Virus record (IMG/VR): IMGVR_UViG_3300017963_000697 | Coordinates: 1-25,931 of that record | DNA: 25,931 bases | Direction: 5' to 3' (one strand) | From: a virus | Shown here: one piece after another, positions 15,420-23,164 of the stretch | Numbering within the stretch: position 1 is the first letter of the stretch | Layout: each line of letters begins with the position of its first letter | Program-made: the position numbers and the translations under genes | Notes under the pieces: generated by a model | Database searches by the model: none | What the model saw: the letters and a program-made list of their open reading frames with translations, nothing else | What the model was told of the DNA's origin: nothing

Positions 15420-17691
15420 ACTCAAATAAAATCTCTGATTTTGGTCCCTTTTTGTTTTTATAGTTGCGTGTAAAGAACGGATCGTCAGAAACTCTTTTAA
15501 TTTTTTCATCTCCTCTTTCTTTCGCAGCTTTACTTCTTTTGTATTTATCTTCTCTAAGAATAAACAACATAATACCAGCAGAAATTCTATCGAAGTTTCC
15601 ATCAGAATTCCACTTAATTGCTTCTTCAATATACGCAAGACCTCTGAGTCTATGTAAATTTAATCTACCGTCCTCTTCATCTCCGTATGCTTTACTATTC
15701 ATCCAGTCAGCTTGCAATAATCTACCCCATGCATTAACAGGTGCAGATGCTCTCGTACCTTTGGCCTTATTACCGTAGAGGTTAGTGGCTTTTACAAAGT
15801 CCATGTCCTTCAGTATCTGAGGAGTATCCGCTAGGTAATGCAGCATATTATGCTTATCAAAATAATTAAACAGCCCTTTAAGGTTACTTTCGTAATTAGC
15901 TTCTGCATTATAAAACATGCAAGTACGCAATGCTACTTCATATGCTTCATTAGCTGTACGTGGGCGTCCAGAGTATTCTGCTACAATTCTATCAGTAAAT
16001 GTATCAAGTACTAACATAGAGAACAATGATACACCAGTGTCAGCATCAATAGGGTCAATCCCTGCGATATATCTTCCACGCATTACCCGCCCATCTGCAC
16101 TTTTGCGGGGCATTTCAAATATCTCAAGTGCACCAGTTTTATCTCCTGATCCTACATCATAAGATCTAAGTGGTATCTTTTCTGCGTTAGGCTTCCAAAC
16201 TATACTGCCGTCTTGAGCTCTAATTAGTTCACCTGTGTAATGCTCTGCTAAAAAAGAGTCACGTTTTACCATAACTGATTCTAAATATTCTTTAAGATCA
16301 GCTACAGGAAAGACCGTTCCTTCTGTACGCATGACAGCTTCCTGTGGAGTAATAGGTTCTTCTGCTTTCTTCTGTGTCAATGCTCTAGCATCATTAGAAG
16401 AATATTTAACCTTGTATCTATCAAGACAAATCTCAACAAGTGCTTTGATTACATCAGGCTCTCCTATCTCCATATCGTAACATCCGTTACGGTTCATATA
16501 AGCACCCCAAAAGAAACCACAAACAGTTTGTCCATCAGTATTTCTATCAAATACGTTAGGTATTCCATAGATGTTATACGCGTCTGGGGAATAAAATAGT
16601 TTTTCAGATCCTTCAAATGAAGCACCTTCTACACCACCTGTTCCACCAGCAAGCATGTAACCAGAGGCAATACCTCCATCTTCCACGGCTTTCCTGTTTA
16701 CGTTCCAAGCTTTTTCAAGGTTAGGAAATAGTCCATCTTCTTCATAATGAATAAACGGTCCCCTAATACCCCTTGCTTTATCAGGATTATCTTTAAGTGA
16801 TATACCAAATACAGAGGACAAAAATCCTCGTCTAGTACCATACTCATCTTCAAATCCTAACTGAACTTCCATAGATCTTTTACCATCTACTAATCTCATA
16901 CGAGGTAGTGGAGTATGATCTGCAATCCAGTCTAAAGTATCTAGTACCTTTCCCCAGATTCCTTTGTCTCCTGAGAGGAACGCCTTCTCAGATGCGAGAT
17001 GGAAATTAGGATTACCAGAGCCAGGTAGTACATACATATTACGAGGCGACCAAGCACCTGCTTTGAAGGAGAACCCGACTCCCCTTGTCTTGAGGAGTTT
17101 GCCGTGCTTACCTTCTTCTTTGCCTTGATGGACATAGTGAAAAAATAAATAATCACCTAACCAGGGCTTTGGGAATCTTCGGACCCTCTCACCTTTTTTC
17201 TTACCTTTAGTACCCTCTGCCTTTTCAACTAACCAAATAGGGGAGTAGTTCCAATAAAAATATAGCTCGCCAGGAATCCACTCCCCATCAGGTCTTACTA
17301 GTCCATGCTTCCACCTATGTAATTCTTCCTTCCAGAATTGTGCATATTCAGACTTAGGGTTGCCGTTAGGTATAAGGTTTGTGTATCTTCCAGTTTTTTC
17401 AAAGAATAGTGCACGCTCACGAAAGAACTCCATATCCTCTAGGATGTGTGGATTAGCTAGGTCTACTAGCCTACGTCCGTCTTCATACTCTACTTCTTCG
17501 CCTTCATCATTTTCATAGGTCATTACAGGCCTGTCTGCAATGTGCCCACGAACATCTTCAGGTGCAATTAAGTTCTGTATAAATTTTACAGTACTTATGT
17601 ATTCTAATATATTATCGTACACCTCCTTGGGAAGATTCTCTCTGAGTTCTTCCGTTAGAGGCGTTTGATATTTATTCATTTTCATTTCCAT
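15418..17691 (-). CDS. terL: Terminase large subunit (packaging ATPase-nuclease)
   Basis: Up to 757 residues; motor that cuts and pumps phage DNA into the prohead through the portal encoded next. Residues 198-212 (LLKTRGVGFSFKAGA) occupy the Walker A position but lack the usual GK(S/T). Residues about 311-319 (PFIHYEEDG) give the Walker B strand with its acidic pair. The RNase H-like nuclease follows, with IAGIDPIDADTG near residue 545 as the first catalytic aspartate, VAEYSGRP as the next strand, and FDRISAGIM near residue 700 as the last acidic motif. The first ATG is 17691, but the third codon ATG at 17685 overlaps the GroEL stop as ATGA and may be the true start. Cotranscribed with GroEL. 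No separate small subunit is recognised. The 3' end overlaps the 22-bp box. Confidence 0.88.
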   Translation of the reverse strand: MEMKMNKYQTPLTEELRENLPKEVYDNILEYISTVKFIQNLIAPEDVRGHIADRPVMTYENDEGEEVEYEDGRRLVDLANPHILEDMEFFRERALFFEKTGRYTNLIPNGNPKSEYAQFWKEELHRWKHGLVRPDGEWIPGELYFYWNYSPIWLVEKAEGTKGKKKGERVRRFPKPWLGDYLFFHYVHQGKEEGKHGKLLKTRGVGFSFKAGAWSPRNMYVLPGSGNPNFHLASEKAFLSGDKGIWGKVLDTLDWIADHTPLPRMRLVDGKRSMEVQLGFEDEYGTRRGFLSSVFGISLKDNPDKARGIRGPFIHYEEDGLFPNLEKAWNVNRKAVEDGGIASGYMLAGGTGGVEGASFEGSEKLFYSPDAYNIYGIPNVFDRNTDGQTVCGFFWGAYMNRNGCYDMEIGEPDVIKALVEICLDRYKVKYSSNDARALTQKKAEEPITPQEAVMRTEGTVFPVADLKEYLESVMVKRDSFLAEHYTGELIRAQDGSIVWKPNAEKIPLRSYDVGSGDKTGALEIFEMPRKSADGRVMRGRYIAGIDPIDADTGVSLFSMLVLDTFTDRIVAEYSGRPRTANEAYEVALRTCMFYNAEANYESNLKGLFNYFDKHNMLHYLADTPQILKDMDFVKATNLYGNKAKGTRASAPVNAWGRLLQADWMNSKAYGDEEDGRLNLHRLRGLAYIEEAIKWNSDGNFDRISAGIMLFILREDKYKRSKAAKERGDEKIKRVSDDPFFTRNYKNKKGPKSEILFE

Positions 17692-19160
17692 AGTGTTCTA
17701 TCTAATACCATGGCTTCAGCGCCAAGGATTGTAGAAGAAACTGACACAGCGTTACGCAATGCTAGTTTAGTAACTTTAAGCGGATCAATAATATTTTGAT
17801 CAAATCTACTCTCAGTAAAATCAGTATTAATTGTAGAATCAGAATTTACATAAATTGCAAATGATGGATCAAGTAGTGCCATAAGCAACTCTTGGTTTAT
17901 ATCCTCCATATTACAAAGTACGTTATATGCTCTTACTAGAGCAACTCCCCCTCCTTCAACAATACCCTCTTCTAGTGCAGAATTTACTGCCCTTACGGCA
18001 TCATCCATTCTGTCGTATCGTTCTTTCATTTCTATTTCAGAACTTCCTCCCACATAAATAGATGAGGCTTTACCTTCCAGTGCAGCTATTCTAGAATCTA
18101 CCAGATCTTTTCCTGGGCTGTCTTCTAGAGACTCACTATATTGTTTTAACTCATTTATACGTGAAGGGTCTACTGCATCTACAGTTAAGAAAGCATTTTC
18201 AGGATTAACCTCAACTTTAGTCACTTTACCAAGAGTCACAGGAGACGCATATTTTTTGCGAGGGTCTAATACTTTAGCCCCAGTATAATATGCAATATCC
18301 TCTATTAAATCTTTTCTGTGCTTACCAAATCCTGGTGATTTAATTGGTACAATTGTAAGTGCTCCTCTATTGTGGTTATCTTTTAGGAGACTATTAACTT
18401 GTTCCCCAAAATGCTCTGCAATTATTACATAATTATCTTCATTCTCTATTTGTAGTAATCCTGCGATACAATCAAGACTATTGAGCTTTCCATCTACAAC
18501 AATGACGTTAAATGGGTCTTCGTACTTAATAGATTGCTTTTCCATTACGTTGATGAATGCTTTGTCCCAATAAGTGGTTTTAAGCTCCATCCCGTCTGTG
18601 AGCAATAACTCATCTGCTTGTTTGTGTCCTTCGTATACTTTTACAATACCCGAATGGTTGTATGCGTTTGCTATTGTTCTTCCAATTTCCAGATCATTAT
18701 TAGCAGATATAGTTGCTACATCTATTAGCCTTTCCTTAGTAAGAGGCTCTGCTCCTGCTTCAAGTTGCTTAGTAGTTTCAACTAAAATCTTTTCTAGATC
18801 TTTCTTTATTTTGTTATAAGGAGTGCCAGAATCTATAAGTCTAAATCCATTTGTTATAAATGAATTTGCTAGACAAATAGATGTAGTAGTTCCATCTCCT
18901 ACAAGTTTAAGAGTTTTCTCTGCTACCTCTTTAATTAAATCTGCAGCTGTGTTTTCAATAGGGTCTTCAAACTCTATCCTCTTAGCTACACTTACACCGT
19001 CCTTAGTAATATAAGGTGGCTCTATATCTGAAGTAAGTATTACTGTTTTACCAAATGGTCCTAAAGTAGCAATTACTGCACGAGCTAATTTATTAACTCC
19101 TGACAATAATTTGTCACGCAGGACTTCCCCCATTACTATTTCTTTAGCTGATTCTTCCAT
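17682..19160 (-). CDS. groEL: Phage-encoded group I chaperonin GroEL
   Basis: A 492-residue chaperonin, shorter than the usual 540-550. Conserved motifs: TLGPFGKTV (32-40), ITKDGVSVA (51-59), the nucleotide loop GDGTTTS (88-94), TISANND, the apical KSPGFGKHRK, the intermediate-domain VGGSSEIEMKERYDRMDDAV with the catalytic Asp region, and EEGIVEGGGVAL. The second equatorial segment is cut down by roughly 40 residues and the Gly-Met tail is absent (ends VLDRTLWK). Of the apical Y199-Y203-F204 contacts of E. coli GroEL, the middle Tyr is replaced by Ala (YWDKAFIN). I chose ATG at 19160 (MEESAKEI) because the frame upstream, to 19217, only overlaps the previous gene and does not resemble GroEL. 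A GroES-like gene lies three genes upstream. Likely folds capsid or other virion proteins. Confidence 0.93.
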   Translation of the reverse strand: MEESAKEIVMGEVLRDKLLSGVNKLARAVIATLGPFGKTVILTSDIEPPYITKDGVSVAKRIEFEDPIENTAADLIKEVAEKTLKLVGDGTTTSICLANSFITNGFRLIDSGTPYNKIKKDLEKILVETTKQLEAGAEPLTKERLIDVATISANNDLEIGRTIANAYNHSGIVKVYEGHKQADELLLTDGMELKTTYWDKAFINVMEKQSIKYEDPFNVIVVDGKLNSLDCIAGLLQIENEDNYVIIAEHFGEQVNSLLKDNHNRGALTIVPIKSPGFGKHRKDLIEDIAYYTGAKVLDPRKKYASPVTLGKVTKVEVNPENAFLTVDAVDPSRINELKQYSESLEDSPGKDLVDSRIAALEGKASSIYVGGSSEIEMKERYDRMDDAVRAVNSALEEGIVEGGGVALVRAYNVLCNMEDINQELLMALLDPSFAIYVNSDSTINTDFTESRFDQNIIDPLKVTKLALRNAVSVSSTILGAEAMVLDRTLWK

Positions 19161-19716
19161 CTTGGAATCCTTCTTCAAATGTGTTGAACTGTCTCGCTCC
19201 TTTAGTTTTGTTCTCATTATCTTCCTGTTCTTTTACAACTTCTTTATATGCAGATTTTAGGTCAGCCATAAGCTTTGGTACCTTCTGTACTGCGTTAGTA
19301 ATTTTACTAATGTCGTTGACGGGTCTCCCATTATTGTCCCGTTCATATAATAGTGCTTTAGTATTTGCTAGATAGTCTCCAATGTCAGAGGCTGCTTTAA
19401 GTGATTTAGTATAGAGCTGTTCTATTACAGACTCGCTTCTATTACGATAAAAATCAATAGCAGTTGCTACTTCTACATCTACTTGCCAATCTGAGTCTAG
19501 ACCTATATCTTTTTTAATTTCTTCAGTTCTGTCTGTCTCGTCCATGTGCAAGTAATTAGACTTAACATCAGCAAAATAGTAGACAAACAACATTTCTTTT
19601 ATAGCTTGTTCTTTGTCTTTACTTTTGTCTCTATCTAGAATTACTTTAAATGGCAGTAGCCCCCAAGCTTCCTCGGAGACTACTAATTGCCATTTTTCAA
19701 TTTTAAATAATTTCAT
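19144..19716 (-). CDS. Conserved Bacteroidota-phage protein upstream of GroEL/terminase
   Basis: A 190-residue charged, mostly helical protein beginning MKLFKIEKWQLVVSEEAWGL. Further segments are LDRDKSKDKEQAIKEMLFVY, a WQVDVEVATAIDFYRNRSES helix, and a C-terminal helix MADLKSAYKEVVKEQEDNEN ending FNTFEEGFQDGRIS. I recall similar proteins next to terminase genes of other Bacteroidota phages, without known function. No HTH, zinc or enzyme motif is visible. Its end overlaps the GroEL start by 17 bases, so translation is coupled. Being a helical protein encoded just before the terminase, a small terminase subunit or assembly factor is possible, but this is weak inference from position. Confidence 0.55.
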   Translation of the reverse strand: MKLFKIEKWQLVVSEEAWGLLPFKVILDRDKSKDKEQAIKEMLFVYYFADVKSNYLHMDETDRTEEIKKDIGLDSDWQVDVEVATAIDFYRNRSESVIEQLYTKSLKAASDIGDYLANTKALLYERDNNGRPVNDISKITNAVQKVPKLMADLKSAYKEVVKEQEDNENKTKGARQFNTFEEGFQDGRIS

Positions 19717-19907
19717 TATTTTTTCTTATCTGGAGCTGGCTTTACTTCTGCCGCTTCTTTAACTTCGAGGCTTTTAGCAAGTTCCTTAGCTACAATTTGT
19801 TTAGCTTGTTCTACAGTTGCTACGTCTCGTGAGCTTTTAAATGCTCCTTCTGATACAGCTACATCAATAGCTTGAAACAGTACGTTTAGTGCTTGATTTA
19901 ATTCCAT
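19716..19907 (-). CDS. Small helical protein, unknown function
   Basis: A 63-residue protein with one or two amphipathic helices (ALNVLFQAIDVAVSEGAF, VEQAKQIVAKELAKSLEV) and a Pro-Ala-Lys tail (KPAPDKKK). It resembles the small accessory proteins often found between early and late genes of phages, without a recognised domain. The stop overlaps the next gene's start by one base (its stop ends at 19716, where the next ATG begins), and its own start is one base after the stop of the preceding gene. Tight coupling with the genes for the GroES-like and GroEL proteins suggests joint expression, but says nothing specific about role. Confidence 0.6.
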   Translation of the reverse strand: MELNQALNVLFQAIDVAVSEGAFKSSRDVATVEQAKQIVAKELAKSLEVKEAAEVKPAPDKKK

Positions 19908-19908
19908 T

Positions 19909-20088
19909 TTATTCTTCGTTTTTATAAGGTATTAATATATCTATTCTTATAAACAAGAGTCCAATTGATATAATTGAACAATGTTTTTCTTCTCCCGTAT
20001 CTAAGTTCATAGTTACGTTATCTGGCGCGTAGTCTAGTCCTAGCAGCCAATCTTCATGAGGTAAAGTAAATGCGTATAGTAGTTCCAT
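19909..20088 (-). CDS. Small hypothetical protein (59 aa) between GroES-like and GroEL genes
   Basis: ATG at 20088 opens a 59-residue frame ending at 19909. It starts MELLYAFTLPHEDWLLGLDY, has an acidic middle (MNLDTGEEKHC) and ends with a hydrophobic strand ISIGLLFIRIDILIPYKNEE. Its start overlaps the stop of the GroES-like gene as TAATG and its stop is one base before the next ATG, which fits the packing of this operon and supports it as a real gene. No domain recognised; the hydrophobic stretch is too short and broken by charged residues to be a clear membrane helix. Confidence 0.6.
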   Translation of the reverse strand: MELLYAFTLPHEDWLLGLDYAPDNVTMNLDTGEEKHCSIISIGLLFIRIDILIPYKNEE

Positions 20089-20477
20089 TATACTCGATTA
20101 TCTAGTGCATCAACTACTCCATCATCTATTAGAGCGTAGATACGTCCGTTAATTTGTAGAGGCCTAAGCTTAATGCTAGCCATCTGTTGAAACTGATCTG
20201 TTACGTCAGGTGTAGAGACAGTCATTCGCTCTAAGTTCAAAATTACTTTTTGGCCTGGTTTAATTTCATCTCCCAAATGTTGTCCAGTTGCCATCACATA
20301 TTGGCTTTCTGCGAGCTCATTAGTAGTTACTCTTACACCATCATCACTAATATCTTCAGCAGTATTAACTGTGATAATTAGTTTACGCCTAGTAGGCTTT
20401 ACGGGGAATTCTGTAATAAGTTCTAACACCCCATCCTGTGTTAAATTCTCCGCGTTAATCAATTCTTGTTCTTCCAT
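20088..20477 (-). CDS. GroES-like co-chaperonin (putative)
   Basis: A 129-residue protein whose layout matches the co-chaperonin fold. A strand (RRKLIITVNTA, residues 30-40) is followed by a flexible acidic loop (EDISDDGVRVTTNELAE, 41-57) in the place of the GroES mobile loop, with VRV at 48-50 where GroES has its GroEL-binding IVL. Next come YVMATGQHLG (like GEVLAVGNG), EIKPGQKVILN (like VKVGDIVIFN) and a closing INGRIYALIDDGVVDAL (like VLIMSESDILAIV). It is longer than bacterial GroES (97) and phage T4 gp31 (111), with a 25-residue N-terminal extension and an insertion around residues 85-103. A GroEL gene lies three genes downstream in the same operon. Sequence similarity by eye is moderate; the context makes it persuasive. 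Confidence 0.7.
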   Translation of the reverse strand: MEEQELINAENLTQDGVLELITEFPVKPTRRKLIITVNTAEDISDDGVRVTTNELAESQYVMATGQHLGDEIKPGQKVILNLERMTVSTPDVTDQFQQMASIKLRPLQINGRIYALIDDGVVDALDNRV

Positions 20478-20761
20478 TTTTTATCGTTTAAATTTGTAAA
20501 ATGCTTCTTTTGTTTCTTCATTCGCCTAAATAAAGGCTCATGTAAATATAATTTCCCAAATGATTTATAAAGGAAATTTGTTTTCAATTCTGCCAGGTCT
20601 TCTTCTTCTACTTCATTAAATTTAATCTCACGAATCTTTAAGTACGAAAACAAAAAGGGAGACTCTACAATAGTTCTGATGTCTTCGTCTGACATCTTGT
20701 ATTTCAATCCTAATGTATGTATTAAGTTCTTAACCTTTTTCTTGTCTGTCGAACTACTCAT
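20459..20761 (-). CDS. Conserved small phage protein, unknown function
   Basis: A 100-residue basic protein with a helical N-terminal domain: KKKVKNLIHTLGLKYKMSDE, then IRTIVESPFLFSYLKIREI. It resembles small proteins I recall from many Bacteroidota phages with the pattern LGLKY-x-(M/L)-x-x-x-x-(I/V)-x-x-IVESPF-x-F, followed by an F-x-YK-x-x-G-K-L-Y-x-H segment (here FLYKSFGKLYLHEP). The Lys-rich tail (MKKQKKHFTNLNDKKWKNKN) suggests nucleic-acid or virion contact. It overlaps both neighbours by a few bases. I cannot assign a role. Confidence 0.6.
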   Translation of the reverse strand: MSSSTDKKKVKNLIHTLGLKYKMSDEDIRTIVESPFLFSYLKIREIKFNEVEEEDLAELKTNFLYKSFGKLYLHEPLFRRMKKQKKHFTNLNDKKWKNKN

Positions 20762-21113
20762 GGATTATATTGAAGTTAAAAATTACTTTAAAATCTTTTG
20801 CTCCTGGTTCCAAGTTAGGAATAAATGTTGGTGTTATTTCATTTTTATCATTAATTATATTACGTTTACGAAACAGTGTTAATACATTTTGCAGTCCTGC
20901 GTTCTTAATCCCCAGCTCTTTTTCTATTAGGAGCTTGGTATCATAATCAAATACTAGCTTCCAGAGGATCTTATCATTTGTAATTTCTTGTTTATACTTA
21001 TAATGATAATATAAGAATAACGCTAATACTTGCTTTTGTTGGTTTGTGAGATTGTGAAAAGAGCTTGTAATATCTAACCACTTCAGGAATAAATCCTTCA
21101 GTGTGATATTCAT
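20754..21113 (-). CDS. Conserved phage protein with possible winged-helix architecture
   Basis: About 119 residues from ATG at 21113 (MNITLKDLFLKWLDITSSFH). I chose this start because it follows the PhoH stop as TAATATG, a spacing used elsewhere in the window; a longer frame from 21137 adds eight residues that overlap PhoH. The body is helical (LTNQQKQVLALFLYYHYKYK), then ITNDKILWKLVFDYDTKLLI, then a helix-turn-helix-like KELGIKNAGLQNVLTLFRKR followed by a beta hairpin (NIINDKNEITPTFIP), and ends with the aromatic strand FKVIFNFNI. This recalls a family common near PhoH or terminase genes of Bacteroidota phages. The HTH-wing order suggests DNA binding, perhaps regulation of late genes, but there is no direct evidence. 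Confidence 0.55.
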   Translation of the reverse strand: MNITLKDLFLKWLDITSSFHNLTNQQKQVLALFLYYHYKYKQEITNDKILWKLVFDYDTKLLIEKELGIKNAGLQNVLTLFRKRNIINDKNEITPTFIPNLEPGAKDFKVIFNFNIIHE

Positions 21114-21114
21114 A

Positions 21115-21783
21115 TTAGCTTGTTTTACGTTTTTCATCCTTCTCTAAAAATCTAATTATTTTAGTAAGTGTATCATTTCTGTGGTTTGCTGTTAATACAT
21201 TAAACCCTACAAAATCAGTAGCACTTAGTTTGTTGGCAGACCATATACAGGAATCTTTCCCGATTGTTTTATCTACCTGTTGAATACTGCCACACAAGAT
21301 CATTTTACTGTCCTTGCCTAAGCGCGTAAGTATAGTTCTGAAGTCTGCGTAATCCATGTCTTGAAATTCATCGACAATTACAACAGAGTCCATGAAGGTT
21401 ACTCCTTTCGCTACGTCTACTGGCATGATTTCTATTTCTCCCTTTTCCATCATTCTCTGAGTAGCAGCTTTACCTTGCACCACTTCTAAATTTTGAATGA
21501 TTGGAAATATATATGGAAACATTTTTTCTTCTACTGTTCCTGGTAGAGCCGCTAGCTTATTCTTTAGCATTGGGCGTGTAATCCATATTTTGTTAAACTG
21601 CTTCTTTCTGTAAGCAGCGATTGCAGCGTATACTGCAGTTAGTGATTTTCCTGAGCCAAAATCTCCAAGAATGAAGTTAACGTCGTGCTTGTAAAAGTCT
21701 TTTATAACGTCCTTCTGCTCTTCGGTCAGCTGTACTTTAAGTCTAGGCTCTGTCTTCAGTTTGCGTTTGTTCTTGTTCTCCAT
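21115..21783 (-). CDS. phoH: PhoH-family P-loop ATPase
   Basis: A 222-residue cytoplasmic ATPase. Walker A is GDFGSGKS (residues 40-47) and Walker B is VVIVDEFQD (residues 134-142, acidic pair D138-E139). A sensor-like ILCGSIQQVD motif and a C-terminal arginine-rich end follow. The pattern FILGDFGSGKSLTAVYAA, then IWITRPML, then VVIVDEFQDMD is that of PhoH-like proteins (related to the ATPase half of superfamily 1 helicases), common in phages of marine and gut bacteria. The role in phages is unsettled; links to phosphate stress, RNA or nucleotide metabolism have been proposed. It overlaps the upstream zinc-ribbon gene by 41 bases. No PIN domain is present, so it is the short phage form. Confidence 0.88.
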   Translation of the reverse strand: MENKNKRKLKTEPRLKVQLTEEQKDVIKDFYKHDVNFILGDFGSGKSLTAVYAAIAAYRKKQFNKIWITRPMLKNKLAALPGTVEEKMFPYIFPIIQNLEVVQGKAATQRMMEKGEIEIMPVDVAKGVTFMDSVVIVDEFQDMDYADFRTILTRLGKDSKMILCGSIQQVDKTIGKDSCIWSANKLSATDFVGFNVLTANHRNDTLTKIIRFLEKDEKRKTS

Positions 21784-22081
21784 CCTTGTAGTCTAGGTAC
21801 TTTTCTATGTTTATAAAAACTTCTATCTCATTAATTGAGCCACACCTCATGCAGTGGTTATTTTCCACTTCATCTATTACGATGTGTAAGCTTTTACAAT
21901 GTTTGCACGCAGCTACAGGAAGAGAGTCATAATTAATTTCTGATTCTTCCATAAATTCTATTACTTGTTTTACAGCACTGACGTATTCCGTATCATATAC
22001 AGGGAATGGAGCCATCTCATTATAAAATGATAGGTGCTTATGTAAGTCTTTTAGTTCCTTGACGGTCTTTCGTGTGCTCAT
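21743..22081 (-). CDS. Small zinc-ribbon protein
   Basis: A 112-residue protein with a helical N-terminal part (TVKELKDLHKHLSFYNEMAP) and a four-cysteine knuckle: C59-x2-C62 and C77-x2-C80 (CKHC and CMRC) spaced by 14 residues, the layout of a zinc ribbon. The C terminus is an acidic Gln/Glu tail (GEQEQTQTEDRA) that overlaps the start of the PhoH gene. Such small ribbons in phage operons often bind nucleic acid or host polymerase, but nothing in the sequence picks a partner. The start at 22081 overlaps the end of the upstream gene by 44 bases; an internal ATG at 22015 is possible but would shorten the helical part. Confidence 0.6.
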   Translation of the reverse strand: MSTRKTVKELKDLHKHLSFYNEMAPFPVYDTEYVSAVKQVIEFMEESEINYDSLPVAACKHCKSLHIVIDEVENNHCMRCGSINEIEVFINIEKYLDYKDGEQEQTQTEDRA

Positions 22082-22277
22082 GTTTTAATACATTTAATTC
22101 AATAATCCACTTTACATTTGTTCTAGTTTTTTGTGGTTTCTTTATTTTTATTTCATATTCATAATTTGGATAGGCCTCCATAAAGATGCTCATCTTATTT
22201 ATGAAACTTTGAATATCATCTAATGCTTCTATTATTGTTTCTTTTTCGCTAACGTATCGTTTTTGTAATTGTACCAT
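22038..22277 (-). CDS. Small hypothetical protein with long overlaps
   Basis: A 79-residue protein: helix (KETIIEALDDIQSFINKMS) followed by two beta strands (YEYEIKIKKP and VKWIIELNVL) and a basic tail. It overlaps both neighbours by more than 40 bases, which is long even for this compact operon; an internal ATG would give a shorter form with less overlap. Composition and the strand pattern look like real protein. No family recognised. Confidence 0.5.
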   Translation of the reverse strand: MVQLQKRYVSEKETIIEALDDIQSFINKMSIFMEAYPNYEYEIKIKKPQKTRTNVKWIIELNVLKHEHTKDRQGTKRLT

Positions 22278-22555
22278 TCTTTCTCTGTCATTAGATCAGG
22301 GAATCTTTCCCCTTTGTTGCAGCTTTTAGTTGCGAATGCTTTATCAAAAGGATTGCAGCCACAATATATACATCCTTTCTTTCCGTCTTCATCTTCTACG
22401 AAACAGTCATCTTTACAAAGCTCATGTCTATAAGCTATTTGTTCCTGTTTATAAATTGGTAGTCCAAATAGCTTACTGCTCAGTATCGTGCTGTAAGCAT
22501 CGAAGAAACTTATTACGTTCAACAGATTGAACTTTGGCTTTGGCTTCTTGCTCAT
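22232..22555 (-). CDS. Cys-cluster (zinc-binding) small protein
   Basis: A 107-residue protein. The N-terminal 45 residues are basic and hydrophobic (FNLLNVISFFDAYSTILSSK). A cluster of six cysteines follows: C47, C51, C62, C65, C67 and C79. The order C-x3-C-x10-C-x2-C-x-C-x11-C, with GCIYCGCNPFDKAFATKSC, matches a metal-binding type I recall in phage and clostridial small proteins where a CxxCxC core is followed by a later C and W/P-rich end (ERFPDLMTEKEWYNY). It likely binds one or two zinc ions. It is encoded two genes upstream of the zinc-ribbon protein. Role unknown. Confidence 0.6.
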   Translation of the reverse strand: MSKKPKPKFNLLNVISFFDAYSTILSSKLFGLPIYKQEQIAYRHELCKDDCFVEDEDGKKGCIYCGCNPFDKAFATKSCNKGERFPDLMTEKEWYNYKNDTLAKKKQ

Positions 22556-22557
22556 CT

Positions 22558-22881
22558 TTAAACTTCTTCACTTGTAACGAAATCACCTCGTCGAATTGCT
22601 TCAATGTCGTTTGGTACTTCTTTGTCTCCATAATGCTCTTTTAAGTTGTGAATTTTTCCTTGCAACATCATCGACTCCATACCTTCGATCTTTAGATCTG
22701 TAAACTCGTATGCAAGCTCTGCGACGTTTTCTTCGGTAACCTCTTTACCTGTTCTAAACATTTTAGCAGCAACTACATCAAGTTCATCCATTATTTGATA
22801 TATTCTTTTAATTCTTTTCTTAACGTCTTTTTTCTGCTTTTTTAAACTCTCCCTTTGTCCTTTTTTAAAAAAATTACTCAT
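22558..22881 (-). CDS. Small charged helical protein
   Basis: A 107-residue protein with a very basic start (SNFFKKGQRESLKKQKKDVK) and then helical, more acidic sequence (IYQIMDELDVVAAKMFRTGK and ENVAELAYEFTDLKIEGMES), ending AIRRGDFVTSEEV. The basic segment could contact nucleic acid or membrane lipids. The start overlaps the stop of the preceding gene by eight bases. No domain recognised. Confidence 0.55.
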   Translation of the reverse strand: MSNFFKKGQRESLKKQKKDVKKRIKRIYQIMDELDVVAAKMFRTGKEVTEENVAELAYEFTDLKIEGMESMMLQGKIHNLKEHYGDKEVPNDIEAIRRGDFVTSEEV

Positions 22882-23164
22882 CTAAAAATCTTATTAGTTT
22901 TGTGTATATGTGTTCTGGTAAAACTACCATGTTAAGAGTCAATTCCGTCTGCACCATTTCTCCGTCTGGATAACTCTGTTTATCTTTTACTAAATGGTTT
23001 GCTCCCCATTTAATACTGTCATTGACTAATCTTTCTTTCATCATCGCAAGAATATCTTGATTAATAATTCCCGACTCTTGCATTGGTATAGCTACTGTTT
23101 CTTGTCCTCTTGCAAATATTGCCTCACTCTGTAGCTCATAAATCATTTCTTCTTTCTTATTCAT
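22874..23164 (-). CDS. Small hypothetical protein
   Basis: A 96-residue acidic protein (MNKKEEMIYELQSEAIFARG, ending LPEHIYTKLIRFLDE) with mixed helix and strand. The segment KWGANHLVKDKQSYPDGEMV lies in the middle. It overlaps its upstream neighbour by eight bases (the end GGAGATGAATAA contains this ATG). No motif or family is recognised; the tight coupling supports that it is a real gene. Confidence 0.55.
   Translation of the reverse strand: MNKKEEMIYELQSEAIFARGQETVAIPMQESGIINQDILAMMKERLVNDSIKWGANHLVKDKQSYPDGEMVQTELTLNMVVLPEHIYTKLIRFLDE

Noticed and set aside
19161-19217. N-terminal extension of GroEL by 19 codons
   Set aside because: The extra residues do not resemble any GroEL N terminus and lie inside the preceding gene; the ATG at 19160 gives a normal start.
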